Part shown: one piece after another, positions 1 to 7,963 of the stretch
How positions within the stretch are numbered: the first letter of the stretch is position 1
How the letters are laid out: the number at the start of each line of letters is the position of its first letter
Assembly (NCBI RefSeq): GCF_001305515.1
Contig: NZ_LJYW01000001.1
Span: 1,055,961-1,119,960, forward strand
Length of the DNA: 64,000 nucleotides
Direction: 5' to 3'
From: Prosthecodimorpha hirschii
GTDB taxonomy: Bacteria; Pseudomonadota; Alphaproteobacteria; Rhizobiales; Ancalomicrobiaceae
Notes under the pieces: model-generated
What the model was told of the DNA's origin: nothing
Seen by the model: the letters and a program-made list of their open reading frames with translations, nothing else
Databases searched by the model: none
Position numbers and translations under genes: made by a program

Positions 1-327
1 CCGCCCGCCCCGAAGGACGGACGGCTCCCGGTCGCGTCCACCTGACGACGGACCGATCCGGTCCGGCCTTGCGGCTCTCCCCCTGTCGTCGGACCGGACC
101 ATGCCGCGCCGGGCGGCGGTTTCGCAATGGCAAGGTTTTGTTAACCCTAATCCCGCTTTGAGGCAGTTGCCCCCCGAAGGGTCCAGGAACGGCACGAATG
201 CGGCTGGCACCGGGCGTGCATTTCGCCCGATGCGCGGATGGCTCGACAGCTTGGCCGATCCCCTTGCGACCGGGCTGCCGCCCGGCCGGCACGGGGCGAC
301 GGCCTGCGGAGCCCGAGCGGGGGCGCC
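1..327. other. Leading intergenic stretch, no gene recognised
   Basis: No convincing coding sequence is seen before the PAS-domain gene. Short open frames here are the kind expected by chance in high-GC DNA. The stretch contains one GTTAACC half-site near 135, but no second half at the spacing a CtrA box needs. It probably holds the promoter of the downstream gene and the end of whatever lies to the left. Confidence 0.5.
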
Positions 328-951
328 ATGAAGAACCGAACGACACGCGAGCTCTACGACTACTGGCAACGGATCCGGGGCGATCGCCCGGCGCCCGAGC
401 GCAGCGAGATCGAGCCGGCCGACATCCGGACATTGCTCGCCGACACCTTCATCCTCGAGGTCGTCTCGCGGACCGACTATCGGTTCCGGCTCGCCGGCAC
501 CCGCATCTGCGCCGCCTATGGGCGCGAGATGAAGGGCAAGGAGTTCCTCTCCTTCTGGCAAGGCAAGGACCGGGAGGCGGTGGCGAGCCTGCTCGCCGCC
601 ATCCATGAGGATGCCGCGGCGGCGGTGCTCGGCATGGTCGGGCGCAGCGACCACGGCCGCGAACTGGCCTTCGAATGCCTGCTGCTGCCGATCAGCCAGC
701 CGGGCCAGGGCTACTGCCGCGTGCTCGGCTGCCTGGTTCCGGCCGACGATCCCTATTGGATCGGCATCCATCCGATCATGACCCAGACCATCTCCAGCCT
801 GCGGCTGATCTGGCCGGACGAGCGGCCGTTCCGGATCGGCCTGTCGGAGGACGAGAAGGCCCAGACGCCGCGGCCGGGCAATGCCGGCCTGGTCCATTCC
901 ATGCGCCGGCGCGTCGCCCATCTGGTCGTCTATGACGGCGGGAAGTCGTGA
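328..951 (+). CDS. PAS domain-containing protein (alphaproteobacterial PAS_5 type)
   Basis: A 207-residue soluble protein. It resembles the alphaproteobacterial single-PAS family (PAS_5), which starts with an amphipathic helix of the type 'ELYDYWQRIRGDRPAPERSEIEPADIR' (here about residues 9-35), followed by a PAS fold with the signature 'YRFRLAGTRICAAYGREMKGK'. There is no output domain (no kinase, GGDEF or HTH), so it may sense a ligand or partner and act through protein contact. The ATG at 328 is preferred over an in-frame ATG at 238 because the 30 extra residues are Arg/Pro-rich and unlike the family. It stands alone, 233 bp upstream of a PilZ gene on the same strand. The PAS call is fairly sure; the signal sensed is unknown. 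Confidence 0.8.
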   Translation: MKNRTTRELYDYWQRIRGDRPAPERSEIEPADIRTLLADTFILEVVSRTDYRFRLAGTRICAAYGREMKGKEFLSFWQGKDREAVASLLAAIHEDAAAAVLGMVGRSDHGRELAFECLLLPISQPGQGYCRVLGCLVPADDPYWIGIHPIMTQTISSLRLIWPDERPFRIGLSEDEKAQTPRPGNAGLVHSMRRRVAHLVVYDGGKS

Positions 952-1184
952 CGGAGACCCGCGGCGGGCCCGGCGGACGGCGCAATAAACGTTTCGGATG
1001 TCAAGCCCGTGTCCGATCGCGGTCCGCGCATGGTTATCGACTGCCAGTCGCAGGTAGCGGCCAGTCGTAACCAAAATCGTTCTTGATGGAGCCCCCGGCA
1101 AGATCCCCTTAACCATCCCGGTCTAGGCTGAGCTCCAGGACGCGTTCGGCCGCAGGCTGCGCGCATCGCGCTTCAGAGGCGTGG

Positions 1185-1805
1185 ATGGCAGAGGCGAAGA
1201 AATCCAGCACCGCGCTTGCGGCAACATGGCACAAGCAGGATCGCCGCCGCCATCAGCGCGTCAAGGTGAACCTGCTCGGCCGGTTCATGCTCGAGAACAA
1301 GCGCGAATATCCCTGCCAGGTCGTCAACATGTCGCCCGGCGGCGCGGCCATGATCGCGCCGGTTTCGGGCACGGTCGGCGAACGCGTGATCGCCTATATC
1401 GACCATATCGGCCGCGTCGAGGGCAAGATCGTCCGTCCGCTGACGGGCGGCTTCGCCATGCAGATCGATGCGACGCTGCGCAAGCGCGACAAGATCGCCG
1501 CCCAATTGACCTGGCTTGCCAACCGGCATGTTCTCAACCTGCCGGAAGACCGCCGCCACGATCGCTACGCCCCGAAGAACCCCTTCGCGATCCTGACCGT
1601 CGGCGGCCAACGCGAGCTGCGCTGCCGCATCGTCGACATCTCGCTGTCCGGCGCCGCGCTCGCCATGGTCGAGCGGCCGCCGCTCGGCGAACAGGTGCTG
1701 CTGGGCAAGATCCGCGGCCGCATCGTGCGCCATTTCGACGACGGCGTTGCGGTCGAATTCGCCGTGCTTCAGACGATCGAGAACCTGGAAAGCCAGGTCA
1801 ACTGA
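1185..1805 (+). CDS. Tandem PilZ-domain protein
   Basis: A 206-residue soluble protein with two PilZ-like halves. The first begins 'QDRRRHQRVKVNLLGRFML' (about residues 18-36). The second begins 'EDRRHDRYAPKNPFAIL' (about 122-138) and is followed by 'CRIVDISLSGAAL'. The RxxxR and (D/N)xSxxG pattern is the c-di-GMP-binding signature of PilZ domains. In the first half the second motif reads 'NMSPGGAAM', so both halves keep recognisable ligand motifs. Likely a c-di-GMP receptor affecting motility, cell surface or cell cycle. No partner gene is adjacent. The start is the first ATG after a purine-rich stretch. Domain call strong; the process controlled is not visible. Confidence 0.85.
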   Translation: MAEAKKSSTALAATWHKQDRRRHQRVKVNLLGRFMLENKREYPCQVVNMSPGGAAMIAPVSGTVGERVIAYIDHIGRVEGKIVRPLTGGFAMQIDATLRKRDKIAAQLTWLANRHVLNLPEDRRHDRYAPKNPFAILTVGGQRELRCRIVDISLSGAALAMVERPPLGEQVLLGKIRGRIVRHFDDGVAVEFAVLQTIENLESQVN

Positions 1806-2109
1806 GGCCGGACCGCCCGGACCGGAGACGCCTCTCGGCCTGCCCCGCCCGGCGTTTTTCATCAAACCTTCACCGCATTGGAACGACCGCCCGACGCCGT
1901 CGGCAGCCCCGCGCGGGCCGGGCGGCCGCGACCGCATGCGCGTATCCGTTTGATTCATCGACCGAAACGACGATCGATAAAATTCGATACAAATAAGCTT
2001 CAAGTTTTCGGCGAGTTTGACTTACAGTCGAATTGAATTCGACCTGCGAACTTATACGCACATAAAAAGCATCAAGGTATCAATTGCCTCCAGGGACAGG
2101 GAGGCATTG
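1806..2109. other. Intergenic region with AT-rich promoter-like part
   Basis: The first half is GC-rich and featureless. From about 1950 to 2100 the DNA becomes markedly more AT-rich, unlike the surroundings, and contains the inverted repeat annotated at 2027-2043 and a TTGACT hexamer near 2017. It likely carries the promoter and control site for the protease gene that starts at 2110. An in-frame start at 2017 would put coding sequence over this operator-like repeat and is less likely. Confidence 0.5.
2027..2043. promoter_or_regulatory. Operator-like inverted repeat upstream of the transglutaminase-like protease
   Basis: The 17-bp sequence GTCGAATTGAATTCGAC has perfect 8-bp arms around a single central base. 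It lies 67 bp upstream of the ATG at 2110, just after a TTGACT hexamer, in an AT-rich patch. Position and symmetry suit a dimeric regulator, but none is encoded beside it, so the binding protein is unknown. Confidence 0.4.
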
Positions 2110-2730
2110 ATGTTCTTCGGCAAAGCATCAAGACATGCCATTGCATTCGGTCTGGCGTTGCTCAGTGTTGCAACGTTGGATGCCACGACAGCCAGAGCCG
2201 GCAACGCGATGGACATGCGCGGGACGACGGCGCCGCCGATCGGATTTGTGCAGTTCTGCAAGGAACATCTGGCCGACTGCGTCGGAACCGCTCCGGCAGC
2301 CATTCGTGTTCCGATGAGCAAGACGCGCTGGGACGAACTGATCGCCGTCAATTCCTATGTCAATCGGGTGATCGAGCCGGTCACCGACGAGGAACTCTAC
2401 GGCGTTGCCGAATACTGGACCTATCCGCGCCAGGGCAAGGGCGACTGCGAGGACTATGTCCTCCTGAAGCGCAAGATGCTGATGGATCGCGGCTGGCCGG
2501 TCACCAGCCTGCTGATCACCGTGGTGCGCGACACCAAGAACCAGGGCCATGCCGTCCTGACGGTGGTGACGGATCGCGGCGACTACGTTCTCGACAACCA
2601 GCAGGCCCAGGTCCTGCCCTGGAACCAGACGGAATACCGCTACGTGAAGCGCCAATCCCAGATCGATGTCGCCCGCTGGGACACGATCGAGGATCGCCGC
2701 ACCGACACGGTGGCCTCCACGGGCCGCTGA
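2110..2730 (+). CDS. Periplasmic transglutaminase-like cysteine peptidase (BTLCP family)
   Basis: A 206-residue protein of the bacterial transglutaminase-like cysteine proteinase family (BTLCP). Residues 1-29 form a signal peptide ending 'TTARA', so it should be exported. The catalytic Cys is in 'GKGDCEDYVLLKR', the His in 'NQGHAVLTVV' and the Asp in 'DYVLDNQ', giving a complete Cys-His-Asp triad. Members in other proteobacteria act in the periplasm; LapG, which cleaves a large surface adhesin under c-di-GMP control, is a relative, but no LapA or LapD homologue is visible here. The ATG at 2110 follows an AGGGAGG ribosome-binding site and gives a clean signal peptide, whereas the upstream in-frame start at 2017 does not. 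A terminator follows at 2813. Confidence 0.88.
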   Translation: MFFGKASRHAIAFGLALLSVATLDATTARAGNAMDMRGTTAPPIGFVQFCKEHLADCVGTAPAAIRVPMSKTRWDELIAVNSYVNRVIEPVTDEELYGVAEYWTYPRQGKGDCEDYVLLKRKMLMDRGWPVTSLLITVVRDTKNQGHAVLTVVTDRGDYVLDNQQAQVLPWNQTEYRYVKRQSQIDVARWDTIEDRRTDTVASTGR

Positions 2731-2812
2731 CGACCAGACGGGAACTCATTCGGTCACGCGGACCCGGTCGCGTCCCCACCCTCCCCGTCCCCACCAGATC
2801 GGGTCCGCGTCT

Positions 2813-2848
2813 CGGGCCGGCACCGCAAGGTGCCGGCCCGAACCTTTT
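2813..2848. terminator. Bidirectional intrinsic terminator between convergent genes
   Basis: A perfect 12-bp GC-rich stem (2813-2824 pairing with 2829-2840) closed by a GCAA tetraloop and followed by AACCTTTT. It lies between the stops of the convergent protease gene (2730) and the carbonic anhydrase-like gene (2861). The T tract serves the plus strand. Confidence 0.85.
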
Positions 2849-2860
2849 CGCGGGACGCCC

Positions 2861-3397
2861 TCAGGCCCCGGTCACGTCCTGCAATGTCGCGATGTAGCGC
2901 TTGAACCGGTCGGAATAGATCTGGGCGGCGCGGCGCAACCCGTCGACGGCCTCGTCGTCGAGGCTGCGAATCGCTTTGCCGGGCGCACCGACGACCATCG
3001 AACGGTCCGGAAACTGCTTGCGCTCGGTGATCAGCGCGCCGGCCCCGACCAGCGAGCCCGCGCCGACTGCCGAACCGTTCAGCATGATCGCCCCCATGCC
3101 GACGAGACTGTCGTCGCCGACCGTGCAGCCGTGCAGGATCGCCTTGTGGCCGACCGTCACGCCGCGTCCGATCGTGAGCGGAAAGCCCGGATCGGTGTGC
3201 AGCATGGCCATGTCCTGGACGTTGGACTCCTCGCCGACCTCGATCCACTCGTTGTCGCCGCGCAGCACCGCACCGAACCAGATGCTCGCCCCCGGCTTCA
3301 CGCGCACCTTGCCGATCAGCACCGCATCCGGCGCGATCCAGTAGGTTCCGGGCGCCGGCAGTTCCGGGCGCTGTCCTTCGAGAGCATAAATCGGCAT
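2861..3397 (-). CDS. Gamma-carbonic anhydrase family protein (left-handed beta-helix)
   Basis: A 178-residue hexapeptide-repeat protein of the gamma-carbonic anhydrase/YrdA/PaaY group. The start is typical ('[20 protein letters not shown]'), followed by '[15 protein letters not shown]'. The three metal ligands appear as His67 (in 'MLHTDPG') and His84 and His89 (in 'VGHKAILHG'). Such proteins form trimers with zinc or iron at subunit interfaces. Many bacterial members are poorly active or inactive as anhydrases, so CO2 hydration is possible but not assured. The Calvin-cycle genes are nearly 40 kb away, so there is no operon link. The start is the only sensible ATG. It converges with the protease gene across a terminator. 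Confidence 0.85.
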   Translation of the reverse strand: MPIYALEGQRPELPAPGTYWIAPDAVLIGKVRVKPGASIWFGAVLRGDNEWIEVGEESNVQDMAMLHTDPGFPLTIGRGVTVGHKAILHGCTVGDDSLVGMGAIMLNGSAVGAGSLVGAGALITERKQFPDRSMVVGAPGKAIRSLDDEAVDGLRRAAQIYSDRFKRYIATLQDVTGA

Positions 3398-3482
3398 TCA
3401 ATCCCCCGCGGTCGCGAAATCGGCGGGACCATGCCAGAAGCGCGCCGGCCGGGCGAGCCCGAATCCCCGGCCGCGATGCGGG

Positions 3483-3827
3483 TCAGGCGATCGTGTCGCG
3501 CAGGGCGAGAGCGAACTCGATCACCAGGATGCCGGAGCACAGGCTCCAGCCGGCGGCGATGAAGGCGCTGGCCGCCAGCCAGCCGAGCGGACGATGCTCG
3601 ATCAGCCGGCCGCGGATGGCATTGCGCATGATGATGAACGGGCCCGCGAAGGCGCACATCATGATCGCCCCGACCCCGGTGACCAGATTTTCGGTCGACA
3701 CCGCGAAGGCCGGCGGCCGGTCGGTCATCAGCTGATAGAGGCTCGCCAGGAGCCCCGCCGCGACGAAGCCGGTCGCAACCGCATAGATCAGGATCATGGC
3801 GTTGAGAAACATGGCGGAACCCGACAT
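3483..3827 (-). CDS. Small conserved membrane protein (DUF6949-like)
   Basis: A 114-residue protein with three predicted membrane segments: about residues 5-32 ('LNAMILIYAVATGFVAAGLL'), 47-66 ('LVTGVGAIMMCAFAGPFIIM') and 83-105 ('LGWLAASAFIAAGWSLCSGI'). It looks like a small rhizobial integral membrane family that I associate with DUF6949; that family name is from memory. It is transcribed divergently from the gene at 3907, with 79 bp between the two starts. A near-CtrA motif in this gap begins at the start codon. No function is visible. Confidence 0.75.
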   Translation of the reverse strand: MSGSAMFLNAMILIYAVATGFVAAGLLASLYQLMTDRPPAFAVSTENLVTGVGAIMMCAFAGPFIIMRNAIRGRLIEHRPLGWLAASAFIAAGWSLCSGILVIEFALALRDTIA

Positions 3828-3841
3828 TTACCGACGGTTAA
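3827..3841. promoter_or_regulatory. Near-match to a CtrA box between divergent genes
   Basis: TTTA-N7-TTAAC (3827-3830, then 3838-3841 plus the following base) differs from the CtrA consensus TTAA-N7-TTAAC in the first half. It overlaps the start codon of the leftward membrane gene and lies 66 bp upstream of the rightward one. A single near-match is weak evidence. Confidence 0.25.
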
Positions 3842-3906
3842 CCATTACCACGCAGCCTCGGCACTGTCCCCGGCGCCGACCCCGTTGCCCCGCGCGGACT
3901 GCAAAC

Positions 3907-4617
3907 ATGGTTAACGCGATGGGCTTCTCCGCCAGCGCCTTCAGACGTGCCGTTTCGGGCTCGGTTACGGTCTCCGCGGCGCTGCTGCTGGCGGCGCTGG
4001 CCGGCGTCTGGTCGGTCCGCGACCGGGTCTTCGGCCCGCGCGACGGCGCTCTGGAGGGGGCTGGGCCGCAGGCCGTCGGCATGACGATCGCCGGTCAGAA
4101 GCTTGCCGTGCCGAGCCACCTGATCCGCTTCGAGGACCAGCGCAGCGCCGGCACCCATGGTCGGGTCGATCTCGCCTTCACCTGGCCGGATCTCGCCGCC
4201 GTCCAGGCGCGCAGCGTCCGCAATCTCGACGATGCCACGCCGGACCCGGCGGTCGTCTTCGTCTCGATCGAGCCGCGCCAAAGCCCGCTCGATACCTCCG
4301 CCCGCCTGACCGCGGTCTATGCCCGATTCTTCGTCGGTGCGCCGATCGAGGGGCCGAACGGTCTGGTCGGCCAGCGCATGGCGTCCGGGTCAGGCTATGA
4401 GGATGAACTGATCTTCTACGAGCCGGGCGGCGTGCGCCCCTTCGCGGCCCGCTGTTTCGCGACCGACGGCGACAATCTCGCCACGACCTGCCTCAGGGAG
4501 ATCGCCGTCGGCCCGTCGCTGGTCGCGCTGTATCGGTTCCGCTATGCGCTGATGCCCGACTGGCGCAGCCTCGACGAGCGGGTCCGCACGCTCGCCGAAG
4601 GGCTTCTTTCGCGCTGA
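3907..4617 (+). CDS. Conserved hypothetical protein with N-terminal membrane anchor
   Basis: A 236-residue protein. A short N-terminus is followed by one hydrophobic helix ('SVTVSAALLLAALAGVWSV', about residues 18-36) and a roughly 200-residue extracytoplasmic domain with no motif I recognise. Two cysteines, in 'AARCFATDGDNLATTCLREI', are close enough to form a disulphide. The start at 3907 is preferred; 3919 is an in-frame alternative giving a four-residue shorter protein with the same anchor. It is divergent from the small membrane protein gene and followed by a run of hairpins. It may be an envelope protein; I cannot assign a role. Confidence 0.7.
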   Translation: MVNAMGFSASAFRRAVSGSVTVSAALLLAALAGVWSVRDRVFGPRDGALEGAGPQAVGMTIAGQKLAVPSHLIRFEDQRSAGTHGRVDLAFTWPDLAAVQARSVRNLDDATPDPAVVFVSIEPRQSPLDTSARLTAVYARFFVGAPIEGPNGLVGQRMASGSGYEDELIFYEPGGVRPFAARCFATDGDNLATTCLREIAVGPSLVALYRFRYALMPDWRSLDERVRTLAEGLLSR

Positions 4618-4630
4618 CGACGGTTCATAG

Positions 4631-4746
4631 CAACGGCCCAGGATGCTGACGCATCGGGCCGTTGAAGCAACGCGAATTTCTCATTTGCGTCAGAGGCATG
4701 AGAAATTCGCGCATCGAAAACCGACGATCATTCCATGACCGTCGGT
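4631..4746. terminator. Three consecutive hairpins in the convergent gap
   Basis: Three inverted repeats fill the 130 bp between convergent stops at 4617 and 4748. The first (4631-4664) pairs CAACGGCCC with GGGCCGTTG and has an inner GATGC/GCATC stem with a TGAC loop. The second is a perfect 14-bp stem, 4671-4684 with 4698-4711. The third pairs ACCGACG (4720-4726) with CGTCGGT (4740-4746). None ends in a long T run on the plus strand. They probably terminate both transcripts or protect their 3' ends. Confidence 0.6.
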
Positions 4747-4747
4747 A

Positions 4748-4960
4748 TCAGTCGTCCAGGTCGGATTCCAGGATGGCCATCTGGACGTTCCAGCTGACCT
4801 CGCCGTCCTCGTCGTCACGGAAGATGACGGCGATGAACTCGTCGCCCAGGAAGAGCTCGGCGGAATCCTTCTTGCGCGGCCGCGCCTCGATGCGAAGCGT
4901 CTGGTTGTTGAACTTCCGGCGCAGATACCCCTGCAGCTTGGCGATTTCCTGCTTGTCCAC
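4748..4960 (-). CDS. DUF3126 family protein
   Basis: A 70-residue acidic protein matching the alphaproteobacterial DUF3126 family over its full length. It has an N-terminal helix ('KQEIAKLQGYLRRKFNN') and a small beta region with 'DSAELFLGDEFIAVIFRDDEDGE'. There is no signal peptide or membrane segment. The function of the family is not known to me. In related genomes it is commonly found near cysE, as here, where cysE and a DUF2585 gene lie just upstream on the same strand. The start is the first ATG. Confidence 0.85.
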   Translation of the reverse strand: MDKQEIAKLQGYLRRKFNNQTLRIEARPRKKDSAELFLGDEFIAVIFRDDEDGEVSWNVQMAILESDLDD

Positions 4961-5092
4961 GCGCTCTCTCCGCTCCTTGGGCCGCCTGTGCGGCCGGCAT
5001 TCAGGGGCCGCCGATGCAGCCGTCTCGGGGCCGGCTATCGCACGGATCGAGGCGGCCCGTCAAAGCCGGCCATGCCTCTCTCCCCGGTTCCG

Positions 5093-5653
5093 TCATCGCC
5101 CGGACTGCCAATTCGAGACCGCTTCGACCGGATGAATCAGCTGCAGGATATTGAGGGAGAGATTGTCGCGCACCATGGCGGCGAGGCCGATCTCCACGGC
5201 CAGCACGAGCCCGATCGTGACCCGGACGGGCAGCCAAGCCGCGAGCCCGAAGCCGATCATCGCCATCGCCGAATCCGAGAGCGAGTTCAGGATGCTGTCG
5301 CCCGTGTAGCCGCGCGCGAGCGCCTGCGTGCGATAGCGCTCGACGATGACCGGCGTGTTTTCGATCAGTTCCCAGCCGACCTCGATGGCCAGCGCCGTGA
5401 GGGCGAGACGCGCGAGGTCCACGCGCGGGAGGACGAGGCGCAGGCCGGCGAAGAACAGGACGCCGTGCAGGATATGGGTGGCACTGTACCAGTCGAGCAG
5501 ATGCTGCGACGTCTCCGAACTGTCGATGACGCCATGCCAGAGCTTCACGCTGCCGCAGGGACAGATCCAGGGCCGGCCCATGAGCATGAGGCCGGCGACC
5601 TGGATGCCGAGGAGCAGCGTCAGCGCGACGACGAAGGCCGGCCCGGAGCGCAC
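5093..5653 (-). CDS. DUF2585 family integral membrane protein
   Basis: A 186-residue membrane protein resembling DUF2585 (UPF0314). The first membrane helix, 'FVVALTLLLGIQVAGLMLMG', is followed by the family signature 'RPWICPCGSVKLWHG' and 'SSETSQHLLDWYSATHILHG', then three further hydrophobic segments. The GTG at 5653 is proposed as start because the first helix must be included. It follows the cysE stop by 23 bp, with GGCGGA upstream as a possible ribosome-binding site; the only downstream ATGs would truncate the first helix. It is probably co-transcribed with cysE. Function unknown. Confidence 0.8.
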   Translation of the reverse strand: MRSGPAFVVALTLLLGIQVAGLMLMGRPWICPCGSVKLWHGVIDSSETSQHLLDWYSATHILHGVLFFAGLRLVLPRVDLARLALTALAIEVGWELIENTPVIVERYRTQALARGYTGDSILNSLSDSAMAMIGFGLAAWLPVRVTIGLVLAVEIGLAAMVRDNLSLNILQLIHPVEAVSNWQSGR

Positions 5654-5676
5654 CGGAGCGATCGTTCCGCCGCCGC

Positions 5677-6504
5677 TCAGATCTGCACGTCGTGTTCGTG
5701 CAGCATCTGGTCCATCGCGCGCGAGGGCTCGTTGCAGGGCGCCTCGCCGACGATTCGCGCCGGCACGCCGGCGACCGTGGTGCGCGGCGGTACCGCCTTC
5801 AGCACCACCGAGCCGGCGGCGACGCGAGCGCAATGGCCGACCTCGATATTGCCGAGGATGTTGGCGCCGGCGCCGATCAGCACGCCGCGGCGGATCTTCG
5901 GATGGCGGTCGCCGGTTTCCTTGCCGGTGCCGCCGAGGGTGACGCCCTGCAGGATCGACACGTCGTCGTCGATCACCGCGGTGGCGCCGATCACGATGCC
6001 GGTGCCGTGGTCGAAGAAGACGCCGCGGCCGAGCGGCACCTGCGGATGGATGTCGACCTGGAACACGGCCGAGGACCGGCTCTGCAGGTAGTAGGCAAAG
6101 TCGCGCCGTCCGCGCCGCCACAGCCAGTTGGCCAGGCGATGCGTCTGGATGGCGTGGAAGCCTTTGAAATAGAACAGCGGCTCGATGTAGCGGTTGCAGG
6201 CCGGATCGCGGTCGAAGACGGCCTGCATGTCGACGCGGATCACGTCGCCCAGATCCGGCTCGGCGGCCAGCGCCTCCTCGTAGGTCTGCCGGATCAGCGC
6301 CGCCTTGACGGTCGGGTGGTCGAGCCGCTCGGCGATGCGGTGGATGACCGCGTCCTCGAGCCGATCGTGATTGAGGACGGTTTCCCAGACGAAGCTGGCC
6401 AGCGCCGGCTCCGCCGCCACCATGGCTTCGGCCTCCGCACGCACCCTCTGCCAGAGGGGGTCGACATTGGGCAGATGGACGGGCTGGGATTGGTTGCGCT
6501 GCAT
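5677..6504 (-). CDS. cysE: Serine O-acetyltransferase
   Basis: A 275-residue serine acetyltransferase, which makes O-acetyl-L-serine from serine and acetyl-CoA, the first committed step of cysteine synthesis in the cytoplasm. The N-terminal helical SATase domain (about residues 10-130, with 'ALASFVWETVLNHDRLEDAV') is followed by a left-handed beta-helix with 'VDIHPQVPLGRGVFFDHGTGIVIG' and 'GVTLGGTGKETGDRHPKI'. The catalytic His lies in 'FFDHGTG' and a second in 'GDRHPKI'. The C-terminus, 'HEHDVQI', ends in Ile, as needed to dock into cysteine synthase. The ATG at 6504 has a GAGGAGA ribosome-binding site. A DUF2585 gene follows at 23 bp. Confidence 0.93.
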   Translation of the reverse strand: MQRNQSQPVHLPNVDPLWQRVRAEAEAMVAAEPALASFVWETVLNHDRLEDAVIHRIAERLDHPTVKAALIRQTYEEALAAEPDLGDVIRVDMQAVFDRDPACNRYIEPLFYFKGFHAIQTHRLANWLWRRGRRDFAYYLQSRSSAVFQVDIHPQVPLGRGVFFDHGTGIVIGATAVIDDDVSILQGVTLGGTGKETGDRHPKIRRGVLIGAGANILGNIEVGHCARVAAGSVVLKAVPPRTTVAGVPARIVGEAPCNEPSRAMDQMLHEHDVQI

Positions 6505-6733
6505 CGTCGTCTCTCCTCGGGGGGCAAGGTCCCGGGTCTGCGACACCCTACCACAGCGGCGGTCGCGCCGCGACACCCGCCGCCACAGAGCCGCCACCGC
6601 AGAGCCGCCGCCCCACCCGGCCGATATGGGCGCTGCGCGCCGGACGGACCAGCCCCATCGCGGGTCGGTCGGCGGATTGACAGGCCGGGGCCCGGCCGCT
6701 TCTCTCCCGGCCATCCAACCACGAGGGTCCGAC

Positions 6734-7540
6734 ATGGCCGAATCTCTGGCAACCGCCGATCCCCGCATCCGCGTCGAAGTGGACGGCGCCGTCGGCCGGC
6801 TCCTGGTCGACCATCCGGCCCGGCGCAATGCGGTCTCGCTGGCCATGTGGCGGGCCATCCCGGGCGCGATCGCCAGCCTGGAGGCGCATGACGCGGTGCG
6901 CGTGATCCTGGTCTCGGGGGCCGGCGATCTCGCCTTCGTGTCGGGCGCCGACATTTCCGAATTCGCCGAGGTGCGGCGCGACGCCGTCACCGGGGCGGCC
7001 TACGAGCGCGCCAATGCCGAGGCCTTCGCGGCCCTGCGCGAGGCGCGGAAGCCGACCGTGGCGGTGATCCGCGGCTTCTGCCTCGGCGGCGGCATGGGGC
7101 TGGCGGTGGCCTGCGACCTGCGGATCGCCGCCGACGATGCGGTCTTCGGCATCCCGGCCGCCCGGCTCGGCGTCGGCTATCCGCCGGAATGCATGCGCGA
7201 CGTGGTCAATGCGGTCGGGCCGATGCGGGCGAAGGAACTGTTCTTCACCGCCCGCCGCCTCACCGCCCCGGAGGCGCTGGCCATCGGCTTTCTGACCCGG
7301 ACGGTGCCGGCCGCGGACCTCGCCGCGGAGGCCGACCGGCTTGCCGCCGAGATCGCCGACAACGCGCCCTTGACGCTGCGCGCCGCCAAGTCGGCGATCG
7401 GGCTCGTGTCGGGCGACCCGGCGACCGCCGATCCGGCCGCCGTGCTGGCGCTGGCCGACGCCTGCTTCAACTCGGCCGACTTCGCCGAAGGCCGCACGGC
7501 CTTTCTGGAGAAGCGCAAGCCGCTCTTCCACGGCCGCTGA
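6734..7540 (+). CDS. Enoyl-CoA hydratase/isomerase family protein lacking both usual catalytic Glu
   Basis: A 268-residue crotonase-fold protein. The oxyanion-hole and CoA-binding segments are clear ('FVSGADISEF', 'GFCLGGGMGLAVACDLRIA'). Classical hydratases carry Glu in GGGxE and in the later PExxLG segment. Here those positions read 'GGGMGL' and 'IPAARLGVG', so both general acid/base residues are absent. It therefore may not hydrate enoyl-CoA, although it should still bind an acyl-CoA thioester. The start at 6734 follows an ACGAGGG site; upstream in-frame codons are Pro/Arg-rich and unlike the family. No beta-oxidation genes are adjacent. Confidence 0.82.
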   Translation: MAESLATADPRIRVEVDGAVGRLLVDHPARRNAVSLAMWRAIPGAIASLEAHDAVRVILVSGAGDLAFVSGADISEFAEVRRDAVTGAAYERANAEAFAALREARKPTVAVIRGFCLGGGMGLAVACDLRIAADDAVFGIPAARLGVGYPPECMRDVVNAVGPMRAKELFFTARRLTAPEALAIGFLTRTVPAADLAAEADRLAAEIADNAPLTLRAAKSAIGLVSGDPATADPAAVLALADACFNSADFAEGRTAFLEKRKPLFHGR

Positions 7541-7556
7541 CGGCCGGCCGCGCCGA

Positions 7557-7817
7557 TCAGGCGTCCCGGTAGTAGGGCTCGACGGTGCCCTTCAGCTTCA
7601 GGGTCATCGGATTGCCGTAGCGATCCTTGGCCGGCCCGGCCGGCACGCGGATCCAGCCCTCGCTGACGCAATATTCCTCGACATTGGTCTTCTCGACGCC
7701 GTTGAAGCGGATGCCGACCGGATGGCGCAGGACATCGCCGTTGAAATGCGGGCTGCGCGGATCGGTGGAGAGATGGTCGGGCAGCGGCGGCTTCTCGGCC
7801 GGGGTCTCGTCGGTCAT
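7557..7817 (-). CDS. DUF3297 family protein
   Basis: An 86-residue protein that matches DUF3297 throughout: 'LPDHLSTDPRSPHFN', 'VGIRFNGVEKTNVEEYC', 'EGWIRVPAG', 'DRYGNPMTLKLKG', 'VEPYY'. It is soluble with no signal peptide. Family function is unknown to me. It converges with the crotonase-like gene (16 bp between stops) and diverges from the methyltransferase gene. The single ATG at 7817 is the start. Confidence 0.88.
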   Translation of the reverse strand: MTDETPAEKPPLPDHLSTDPRSPHFNGDVLRHPVGIRFNGVEKTNVEEYCVSEGWIRVPAGPAKDRYGNPMTLKLKGTVEPYYRDA

Positions 7818-7963
7818 GGTGCGTCCGGTTGGGTTGTCGAGGATGGGTTCGGGGCAGCACCAATAGACGGAGGCCGCCTCCGTGCCAATCTTCTTCCCCC
7901 GCGCCGGCTTGCGTCCGCAGTCGGCGGGACCGAGACCGACCGAAGGGACATCCGGCGACCGCC

